Origin: SZUA-254 sp031379665
GTDB taxonomy: Bacteria > Bacteroidota > Ignavibacteria > UBA10030 > SZUA-254
Assembly: GCA_031379665.1 (NCBI GenBank)
Contig: JANNFI010000006.1
Coordinates: 1 to 7,771 of the forward strand
DNA: 7,771 nt
Direction of reading: 5' to 3'
The notes beneath the pieces were generated by a model. The model was not told the DNA's origin and searched no databases. It worked only from the letters and a program-made list of their open reading frames with translations. Position numbers and translations under genes: made by a program. Every line of letters begins with the position of its first letter. Position 1 is the stretch's first letter. Below, piece after piece: positions 1 to 6,234 of the stretch.

Positions 1-193
1 CGAACCATTCCGGCGTCAGCAGCATCGAGCGCACCTTCAGGCCCGAGACGAGAAGCCGCCTGACGACCTTTTCCCCCTCGGCGACGAAAATTCCCTCGCG
101 GAAATGGTCAACCTGCCGCCGGAGCGTTCGGTAGGGCTCCACTCCGGGGACGTTCAGGTCGGTGATGGTGACAATGGAAGGGTTCTCGCTCAT
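1..193 (-). CDS. TrmH/SpoU-family RNA methyltransferase, N-terminal fragment
   Basis: This is an open frame running from an ATG at 193-191 off the left edge of the window, so only the first 64 residues are visible. The product begins MSENPSIVTITDLN and contains PYRTLRRQ followed by GIFVAEGEKVVRRLL and VRSMLLTPEW. The 'F-V-A-E-G-E-K-V-V' block followed by a 'll.S...v.s.l.t' stretch is typical of the substrate-binding domain that precedes the knotted SpoU methylase domain. Such enzymes 2'-O-methylate ribose in tRNA or rRNA using S-adenosylmethionine. The catalytic knot lies outside the window, so the target RNA cannot be named. There is no clear Shine-Dalgarno before the ATG. The predicted transcript start is only about 12 nt upstream, so the leader is very short. 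The gene is divergent from the metal transporter. The family assignment is from remembered sequence pattern, not a search. Confidence 0.68.
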   Translation of the reverse strand, partial: MSENPSIVTITDLNVPGVEPYRTLRRQVDHFREGIFVAEGEKVVRRLLVSGLKVRSMLLTPEWF

Positions 194-211
194 CGCGGCT
201 GAAAGATACTG

Positions 212-239
212 AATATATTGCCTATATTGATCGTGTCAA
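212..239 (-). promoter_or_regulatory. sigma-70-like promoter for the RNA methyltransferase gene
   Basis: Read on the minus strand, TTGACA (239-234, a perfect -35) is followed after 16 bp by TATATT (217-212, five of six to the -10 consensus). Transcription would start near 205 and give a leader of about 12 nt before the ATG at 193. The -10 is one arm of a small inverted repeat, AATATA-TTGCC-TATATT (212-228), that could bind a repressor. No equally clean promoter was found for the divergent transporter. Confidence 0.6.
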
Positions 240-270
240 TTCGTACTTCCCGCATTTCCCTTATTCACCG

Positions 271-1017
271 ATGGAACAATCAGGCCTCCCGCTCGTCGTC
301 CTTGGCTTCCTCCTCGGGATGAAGCACGCCCTCGACGTGGACCACCTCGCCGCAGTGACGACACTCATCGCGGGCCAGCGCAGCCGCTGGAAATCGGTCC
401 TCGTCGGCGCCTGGTGGGGGCTCGGCCACTGCGCTTCGTTGATGCTGCTCGGCGGCGTCATCATACTCTTCGATCTCAGATTTCCCCCCGCGGCGTCGCT
501 GCTCCTCGAGTTCGGCGTCGGCCTGATGCTGATCGTCCTCGGGGCGAGGGTCCTCCTTCGGTTGAAGCAAGGCGCGACCCTGCATCTGCACGCCCACGAA
601 CACGAAGGCCGGCGACACATCCATCCACACATTCATTCCGGGGGAGTGAAAGATCACGCGCGAGGGGGACACCACGGGGTCCCTCCGAACGAAGCCGGTT
701 CCGCGAAGACGTCCCTCGTGGTCGGGATGCTGCACGGCCTGGCGGGGAGCGCGGGGCTCACCCTCGTCCTGCTTCCTTCGATTCCGACAAGGGTGATGGG
801 CATCGTCTATCTCGCGCTCTTCGGCGCGGGGTCGATCCTGGGGATGACGCTGGCGACCTTTCTGGTGAGCATCCCTTTGGGCAGGCTCGGCGACCTCGGA
901 CACGGCGGTTCCGGCGCGCGAGTCGTGACGATCTTCGCGGGGGCTCTCAGTCTCCTCGTGGGGCTGACGCTGATGCTGGAAACCGGCGGGGAACTTCTGC
1001 ATTTCCAGGGGGGGTGA
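271..1017 (+). CDS. NiCoT/UreH-like nickel-cobalt transporter family membrane protein
   Basis: This 248-residue polytopic membrane protein is probably a transition-metal (Ni2+/Co2+) permease of the NiCoT/UreH/RcnA-like group. In the first helix, GMKHALDVDHLAAVT carries the family signature H-x4-D-H (H19, D24, H25). A second histidine follows in GLGH (H53), and a later helix has the paired motif GMLHGLAGSAGL (H155). About six hydrophobic segments are visible, near residues 6-34, 43-68, 75-98, 148-170, 175-202 and 216-238. Between the third and fourth lies a hydrophilic loop (about 104-136) with eleven histidines, a likely metal-sensing or -delivery loop. The ATG at 271 is the only reasonable start and has no strong ribosome-binding site. 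The gene stands alone: no urease, hydrogenase or cobalamin genes are in view, so the metal and the direction (uptake or efflux) cannot be settled. The stop is 4 bp from the 3' end of the convergent tRNA-Val. Confidence 0.8.
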   Translation: MEQSGLPLVVLGFLLGMKHALDVDHLAAVTTLIAGQRSRWKSVLVGAWWGLGHCASLMLLGGVIILFDLRFPPAASLLLEFGVGLMLIVLGARVLLRLKQGATLHLHAHEHEGRRHIHPHIHSGGVKDHARGGHHGVPPNEAGSAKTSLVVGMLHGLAGSAGLTLVLLPSIPTRVMGIVYLALFGAGSILGMTLATFLVSIPLGRLGDLGHGGSGARVVTIFAGALSLLVGLTLMLETGGELLHFQGG

Positions 1018-1021
1018 GTCG

Positions 1022-1096
1022 TGGACGCTGCTGGGATCGAACCAGCGACCTTCGCCTTGTAAGGGCGACGCTCTGAACCAGCTGAGCTAAGCGTCC
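1022..1096 (-). tRNA. tRNA-Val (anticodon UAC)
   Basis: The minus strand folds into a complete 75-nt cloverleaf: acceptor GGACGCT/AGCGTCC, D-arm GCTC-AGCTGGTTCA-GAGC, anticodon arm TCGCC-CTTACAA-GGCGA, variable loop AGGTC, and T-arm GCTGG-TTCGATC-CCAGC, with discriminator A. The anticodon TAC reads GUA and other valine codons. All stems pair perfectly. The 3' CCA is not encoded (the next bases are CG), so it must be added by CCA-adding enzyme. The gene is convergent with the metal transporter, and I see no terminator in the 4-bp gap or just beyond it. Confidence 0.96.
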
Positions 1097-1106
1097 GGAA
1101 CCCCAA

Positions 1107-1135
1107 AATATAAGAAAAACCGCACTACCGGCCAA
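1107..1135 (-). promoter_or_regulatory. sigma-70-like promoter for tRNA-Val
   Basis: On the minus strand, TTGGCC (1135-1130, four of six) is followed by a 17-bp spacer and TATATT (1112-1107, five of six). The predicted start is near 1100, about 4 nt before the mature tRNA 5' end. That is a plausible short leader for RNase P processing. The rest of the 1097-1299 gap holds no gene I can support. It contains only an imperfectly explained inverted repeat, CCGGAA (1138-1143) / TTCCGG (1152-1157). Confidence 0.6.
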
Positions 1136-1269
1136 TCCCGGAATACGCCGTTTCCGGCCTTCACCCACCGCACTCCTGTAACCTGCATCACAATCCTGAG
1201 CGTCGAATCGGGACCGTTTTCAACATCTTCCCGAACAGGTTCCGTCCCCTGCCATCTTTGCTTGACCTG

Positions 1270-1291
1270 CCGCACACGGCGTGCGGTGGAG
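1270..1291 (+). promoter_or_regulatory. hairpin next to the ribosome-binding site of the hybrid kinase
   Basis: A perfect 6-bp inverted repeat, CCGCAC (1270-1275) / GTGCGG (1281-1286), with a 5-nt loop ends two bases before GGAG (1288-1291). GGAG is the best Shine-Dalgarno in the area and lies 8 nt before the ATG at 1300. The spacing favours ATG 1300 over the upstream in-frame TTG at 1258. The hairpin could be an mRNA structure affecting initiation or a DNA operator; neither is shown. Confidence 0.4.
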
Positions 1292-1299
1292 CGTTGGAT

Positions 1300-4200
1300 A
1301 TGTCTGTCTCTCTATGTACAGTAGGCCGTTCGAGCGCCGAAATCTCTGCGGCGGTTGTAAAACATCGGATAGCTCGCGTTGAGACTGACGTTCAATCTTC
1401 CGGGCAGTGGCGCCCGGGTGGAGGAAAAATCGGAACAGTAGGGGGACGATCATCAATCGTGCCGGTCGTGTTGGCGGCCGTTCTTTTCCTCGTCGCGCAA
1501 GGCGCGCGAGCCGGTGAGGAAATCTCCGGCCTCGACCGCCTGACCATCGAACACGGCCTCTCCCAGAGCACCGTCCAGGCGATCCTCCAGGACCGCGACG
1601 GCTTTATGTGGTTCGGGACGATGGACGGCCTGAACCGGTACGACGGTTATAATTTTGTGGTCTTTCGGCACGATCCCGAACACCCTGCATCGACACTCAG
1701 CGACAATGATATCCGTTCACTCTACGAAGACCGGTCGGGAGCTATCTGGGTAGCCACCGCCGGCGGAGGACTCTGCAAGTACGACAGGTCCACCGGTGAA
1801 TTCACGCAATTCAGGCATGATCCCATCGATGTCGAGGGGATCACCGGCGGCGAGGTCACGGCGATGTTCGAGGATTCCCGCGGTTCGTTCTGGGTGGGGA
1901 CGAGCGAGGGATTAAACCTCTTCAATCGCTCATCAGGCGTTTTTACCCGCTTCCGGTATTCGGACGGTGAAAATTCCCGGCAGATCGAGAACGGAATCAC
2001 CTGCATCTACGAGAGCCGTGACGGTACGGTCTGGTTCGGCACGACGGCAGGATTGAGGAAATACGATCCCTCCAAGGGAACATTCGGGAAGTTTGATTCT
2101 CCGGAAAACAGCATCCGGAGCCGGAAAATATCTTCACTCCTGGAAATCGATCCGGGAAAGCTCTGGATCGGGACCGACAACGGCCTGTTCCTCCTCAACG
2201 AGGACGCCGGTACCGTTCGAGGATATACCGAAGCCGGGAGTGGGTATTCGCGGATCTCCGGTCGCAGCATCACATTCCTCCAACCGGACGAGGACGGGGG
2301 GATGTGGCTCGGCTCGCAGAGCGGAGTCGACCATTTCGTTCCGAAACTGGGCGGATTCATTTGTTATCCATACATCCCGTCGGCCCTCGAAAGCGGAAAC
2401 CGCGGGACCTTCACGGCGATGCTTCGCGATGCGGCCGGGACGAACTGGCTTCTCTCCTGGGACAAGACACTCTTCTCGTTCGAACCGCGCACCGGCTCAT
2501 TCATTCCATACAATCCCGGCGTCACGCCCCGTACCCGGCAGCCCTTCAACCGGGTCAACTGCCTGTATGAGGACCGGACAGGAACGGTCTGGTTCGGTAC
2601 CGCGGGAGGGGGGCTCTCGAAGCTCAGCCGTGGTAAATTGAAATTCGGCGTTCTCGGAAACCGAAACGCGGAAGTCAACGAGTTGCAGAACTATTCCATC
2701 ACATCGCTGGCGGAGGGGAGCGACGGTCGAATCTGGATCGGGACGGCTGAGGACGGGCTGGCCCGGTACGACCGTGCGACGATGAATCTGGCCTGGTATC
2801 GCCAGACACCCGGCGGCGCCGGGCTCTCTGATAACCACGTCACGTCGATGGTACCGGGCGTTCCTGGTACGTTGTGGATCGGGACGGGGGAGGGTGGTCT
2901 CCAGAGTCTGGAAACCGCCACCGGCCGGATGCGCAGCTACTGGTACCCGGTCTCGGGGAGCGTCACCCAGGGGAAACGGCATATCAACGTCCTCTTCCGG
3001 GACAGCAAGAATTGTCTCTGGATCGGGACGGGAGACGGGGCGACCCGGTACGATCCGGCGCGGGATAACTTCCAGGCTTTTGAACTGGCCCGGAGGGTGC
3101 CCAACACCGGCGGTGAATTCTCGGTCACGACCTTCTCCGAGGATTACTCCGGGACAATATGGATGGGGACCTCGACGGGAGTGCTCGTCAGATTCGATCC
3201 GGTGACGCAGTGGGTCGAGAGCTATATCATCCCGGGAGATACGCTCCTCCGGCAGCACAATGCCGTCACAGCGCTCTTCGGGGACAGCCCCGACAGGATG
3301 TGGATCGGGACCGCGTCCGGCGGCCTGCATACATTTGATCCGACCACCGGGACGTTTTCGCCACCCCCCGGAAGGGATAAACTCAAGAGCAGCAGGATCA
3401 ACGGCCTGCTGGCCGAGGACGGCGGGGCCCTGTGGCTGAGCACGAACGTCGGCCTGACCCGGTTCGATCCCGCGGGCGGTACCGTTCGGGATTACGATTT
3501 TTCAGACGGCCTCCAGAGCAACGAATTCAACAGGGGCGCGTATTGCCGACTGGCGGACGGCTCGATGCTCTTCGGCGGCGTGGGCGGCGTCAACCGGTTC
3601 CATCCAGACGAAGTGCGGGACAATCCGAATGTCCCCTCGATCGTGCTTGCGGCTTTCAGGAAATTCGACCGCCAGGTCCCGGTGGGGGCAAGGGATGGCG
3701 CCATCCCAATGGTCGAGCTCTCACACAACGAGAATTTCATCACCTTCGAGTTCTCGTCCACCGACTATACCGCGCCCGAGCGGAACCAGTACGCCTATTT
3801 CATGGAGGGGTTCGACGAGAAATGGGTGTACTCCGGCACCCGCAGGATCGCCAGCTACACGAACCTCGACCCCGGGGTGTACACGTTCCGGTTCAAGGGG
3901 TCGAATAGCGACGGCGTCTGGAACGAACAGGGGTCCTCCATTGTCATCTCGATCATGCCGCCGTTCTGGAAGACAAGCTGGTTCCAGTTCGTGGGTTTGT
4001 CGCTGCTGATCACCGCCGTGTATTACGCCTACCGGTACAAGGTGAACGCCATCCATACCCAGAAGAAGACGCTCGAGGGCCTGGTCGAGGACAGGACGCG
4101 CGAGCTGTGGGACATCACACGGGAATTACGCTCGGCGCGCGACCAGCTGGAACTTCGCGTGAGCGAGCGGACGCTCGAATTGCGGAACGCCAACGAGACG

Positions 4201-6123
4201 CTCCGGTCCGAAATCATCGAGCGCATCGAGACACAGGAGGAATTCCGCCGGCTGAAGGAGTTCCACGAAAACCTCGTGCACACGATGGTCGAAGGCGTCT
4301 CCGTCGTGGATATGGAGGGCAGGATCACCTACCTCAACCCGGCAGCGGCGACGCTCCTCGGCTACACGCCGGAGGACCTGCTCGGGAAACACTGGTCGGT
4401 GCTCGTCCCGTCGGGGAGCAGGGAGCAGGTACGCGAGGCCGACGAACGGCGCAAGAAGGGTGTCTCCGACCACTACGAGATCCAGATGCTCCGCAAGGAC
4501 GGCACGAGGGTCGACGTCTTCGTCGGCGGAAGCCCGATCTTCACCGGGGGCAGCCTCACCGGGACCATTGCCGTGTTCACCAACATTACCGGTCTGAAGA
4601 GTGCCGAGAGCAGGATCAAGGAACAGGCCGCCCTCATCGACAAGGCGCGCGACGTCATCATCGTGACCGACGTCGCTGGAACCATCACGTACTGGAACGG
4701 CAGCGCGGAAACGATCTACAAATGGAAGGCCGACGAGGCCCTGGGATTGAACGTCCACCAGCTCCTGCAGGACAAGTCGGATCACACGTCGATCGACGCG
4801 GCGCGGGTGATCCTGGAGAAGGGCGAATGGTCAGGTGAATTGCAGCAGATCTCAAGGGACAAGAAGACGGTCATCATGCAGAGCCGCTGGACGCTCGTGA
4901 GCGACGCCGACGGCTTCCCGAAATCGATCATGATGATCAACACCGACGTCACCGAAAAGGTGAAGCTCGAAAAACAGTTCCTGCGAGCGCAGCGGATGGA
5001 GAGCCTTGGCACGCTCGCCAGCGGGATCGCGCACGACCTGAACAACGTCCTCTCGCCGATCATCATGGCCCTGCAGATCCTCCGTGACAAGCGGGTCGAC
5101 GAACGCGAGAAGGTCCTCCTCACGACAATGGAGCTGAGCGCCAAGCGGGGATCGGACATCGTCAAGCAGGTGCTGATGTTCGCCCGCGGCGCCGAAGGCA
5201 AACACGAGGAGCTTCAGCTGAAGCACGTCATCCGCGAGATGGAGACCATCGTTCGCGAGACGTTTCCCAAGTCGATCGACTGCCGCACCGACGTGCCGAA
5301 GGAGCTCTGGACGGTCTCTGGCGACGCCACCCAGCTTCATCAGGTGCTGCTGAACCTCTGCGTCAACGCGCGCGACGCGATGATGCCCAAGGGCGGCACG
5401 CTGAAGATCACGGCCGAGAACGTCGAACTCGATAACTACGAAATGCAGCTCCAGCCCGAGAAGCGATCGGGTCACCATATCGTCATCAGCGTCACGGACT
5501 CCGGATGCGGGATGTCGCAGGATACGATGATGAAGATCTTTGAGCCGTTCTATACGACCAAGGGGGTGGGGAAGGGGACCGGGCTCGGCCTTTCCACCGT
5601 GAACGGAATCATCAAGGGGCACGGCGGTTTCATCAACGTTTATTCCGAATCGGGCGTGGGCGCCACTTTCCGCGTTTATCTGCCGGCCGTGCCGCAGAGT
5701 TCGACGGGGAAGAAGCCGGAGGCGGCCCCCTCGTTGCCGATCGGGAAGGGCGAGACGATCCTTTTGGTTGACGACGAGCCGGCCATCCGGCAGATCGCCA
5801 AGGGGACGCTCGAGGCGTACGGGTACAGGGTCCTCACCGCCGGAGACGGCCAGGAGGCGGAGGAGGTGTACCGGCTGAATATAAAGGATGTCGCCATCGT
5901 CATCACCGATATGATGATGCCGATACGCGACGGTCGTGAGACGATCCGTGTCCTCCGGTCGATCACCCCGGGGTTGAAGATCGTGGTGACCAGCGGTCTG
6001 GTGAGCACCGAGAAGGAAGACGACGGATGGAAAAAGCAGACGCAGGCCTTCCTGGCGAAGCCGTTCACCGCGGAAAAACTATTGAGGACGCTCGACGAAG
6101 TGTTGCAGATGCAGAAGAACTAA
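1300..6123 (+). CDS. Membrane hybrid histidine kinase with two propeller sensors (Reg_prop/Y_Y_Y-TM-PAS-PAS-HK-REC)
   Basis: This 1607-residue sensor kinase probably binds a ligand outside the cytoplasmic membrane and passes phosphate from a histidine to its own receiver. Order: hydrophobic signal segment (about 55-71, ending ARA-GEE); fourteen propeller repeats of about 47 residues with a W-x-G-T core, plus a fifteenth closing strand (about 80-780); Y_Y_Y domain (784-893); transmembrane helix (895-913); coiled coil (914-988); two PAS domains (988-1104, 1107-1221); dimerisation helix with GIAHDLNN (phospho-accepting H1245); ATPase with N-box NLCVNARDAM (N1356), DSGCGM, FEPFYTT and GKGTGLGL; receiver with D1491/D1492, D1537, S1565 and K1587. 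All catalytic residues look intact. Architecture resembles the sensor of Bacteroidota hybrid two-component systems, but there is no AraC-type DNA-binding domain. ATG 1300 has GGAG upstream; alternatives are TTG 1258 and GTG 1459. ATG 1300 leaves an unusually long signal n-region. The gene stands alone, ending in a terminator; no partner regulator is adjacent. Confidence 0.92.
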   Translation: MSVSLCTVGRSSAEISAAVVKHRIARVETDVQSSGQWRPGGGKIGTVGGRSSIVPVVLAAVLFLVAQGARAGEEISGLDRLTIEHGLSQSTVQAILQDRDGFMWFGTMDGLNRYDGYNFVVFRHDPEHPASTLSDNDIRSLYEDRSGAIWVATAGGGLCKYDRSTGEFTQFRHDPIDVEGITGGEVTAMFEDSRGSFWVGTSEGLNLFNRSSGVFTRFRYSDGENSRQIENGITCIYESRDGTVWFGTTAGLRKYDPSKGTFGKFDSPENSIRSRKISSLLEIDPGKLWIGTDNGLFLLNEDAGTVRGYTEAGSGYSRISGRSITFLQPDEDGGMWLGSQSGVDHFVPKLGGFICYPYIPSALESGNRGTFTAMLRDAAGTNWLLSWDKTLFSFEPRTGSFIPYNPGVTPRTRQPFNRVNCLYEDRTGTVWFGTAGGGLSKLSRGKLKFGVLGNRNAEVNELQNYSITSLAEGSDGRIWIGTAEDGLARYDRATMNLAWYRQTPGGAGLSDNHVTSMVPGVPGTLWIGTGEGGLQSLETATGRMRSYWYPVSGSVTQGKRHINVLFRDSKNCLWIGTGDGATRYDPARDNFQAFELARRVPNTGGEFSVTTFSEDYSGTIWMGTSTGVLVRFDPVTQWVESYIIPGDTLLRQHNAVTALFGDSPDRMWIGTASGGLHTFDPTTGTFSPPPGRDKLKSSRINGLLAEDGGALWLSTNVGLTRFDPAGGTVRDYDFSDGLQSNEFNRGAYCRLADGSMLFGGVGGVNRFHPDEVRDNPNVPSIVLAAFRKFDRQVPVGARDGAIPMVELSHNENFITFEFSSTDYTAPERNQYAYFMEGFDEKWVYSGTRRIASYTNLDPGVYTFRFKGSNSDGVWNEQGSSIVISIMPPFWKTSWFQFVGLSLLITAVYYAYRYKVNAIHTQKKTLEGLVEDRTRELWDITRELRSARDQLELRVSERTLELRNANETLRSEIIERIETQEEFRRLKEFHENLVHTMVEGVSVVDMEGRITYLNPAAATLLGYTPEDLLGKHWSVLVPSGSREQVREADERRKKGVSDHYEIQMLRKDGTRVDVFVGGSPIFTGGSLTGTIAVFTNITGLKSAESRIKEQAALIDKARDVIIVTDVAGTITYWNGSAETIYKWKADEALGLNVHQLLQDKSDHTSIDAARVILEKGEWSGELQQISRDKKTVIMQSRWTLVSDADGFPKSIMMINTDVTEKVKLEKQFLRAQRMESLGTLASGIAHDLNNVLSPIIMALQILRDKRVDEREKVLLTTMELSAKRGSDIVKQVLMFARGAEGKHEELQLKHVIREMETIVRETFPKSIDCRTDVPKELWTVSGDATQLHQVLLNLCVNARDAMMPKGGTLKITAENVELDNYEMQLQPEKRSGHHIVISVTDSGCGMSQDTMMKIFEPFYTTKGVGKGTGLGLSTVNGIIKGHGGFINVYSESGVGATFRVYLPAVPQSSTGKKPEAAPSLPIGKGETILLVDDEPAIRQIAKGTLEAYGYRVLTAGDGQEAEEVYRLNIKDVAIVITDMMMPIRDGRETIRVLRSITPGLKIVVTSGLVSTEKEDDGWKKQTQAFLAKPFTAEKLLRTLDEVLQMQKN

Positions 6124-6154
6124 AAAAACCCCGGACGTACTCGGGGCCTTTTTT
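6122..6154. terminator. bidirectional intrinsic terminator between convergent genes
   Basis: CCCCG (6129-6133) pairs with CGGGG (6142-6146) around an 8-nt loop. On the plus strand CC then six T (6149-6154) follow, serving the hybrid kinase. On the minus strand the stem is followed directly by seven T (6128-6122), serving the membrane protein gene that ends at 6235. The A-run overlaps the kinase stop codon, so the kinase mRNA 3' untranslated region is only about 30 nt. Confidence 0.8.
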
Positions 6155-6165
6155 GTCATGCGTGT

Positions 6166-6205
6166 CCGCGGGAGGGTGGCGGGCCTAGAACCCGCGGTTC
6201 CCGCC
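6166..6205. repeat. nested GC-rich inverted repeats in the convergent gap
   Basis: Three overlapping palindromes sit in 40 bp: CCGCGGG (6166-6172) / CCCGCGG (6191-6197), GGCGGG (6178-6183) / CCCGCC (6200-6205), and GAACC (6188-6192) / GGTTC (6196-6200). They are mutually exclusive folds. The position, between the minus-strand stop codon (6237-6235) and the terminator, suggests a 3' untranslated structure or a REP-like element. No copy elsewhere in the window supports the latter. Confidence 0.4.
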
Positions 6206-6234
6206 CCGCAGACCATGACGGGCTCGGTGGTGAG

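Noticed and set aside
280..1002. Antisense open frame of 240 codons across the metal transporter.
   Set aside because: It is low-complexity, rich in R/E/D/H, with no hydrophobic core. The sense frame has family motifs and helices.
947..1168. Open frame on the minus strand across tRNA-Val encoding a GSGRLAQLVQSVAL-like peptide, and the plus-strand frame ending near 1076.
   Set aside because: These are translations of tRNA sequence, a familiar artefact; the perfect cloverleaf explains the region.
1262..1290. Possible kinase promoter with -35 TTGACC at 1262-1267.
   Set aside because: No -10-like hexamer occurs 16-18 bp downstream; the place is occupied by the GC hairpin.
2497..3330. Long antisense frame (277 codons) under the propeller repeats, and similar long antisense frames at 4126-4785 and 4852-5622.
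   Set aside because: Composition is rich in Arg, Pro and Asp, as expected for shadows of GC-rich genes. The opposite frame has clear domains throughout.
1531..3640. Recurring TGGATCGGGAC and similar short DNA repeats, considered as a repeat array.
   Set aside because: They are codons for the W-I-G-T core of propeller blades and follow the protein period of about 141 nt; no CRISPR-like or mobile repeat is needed.
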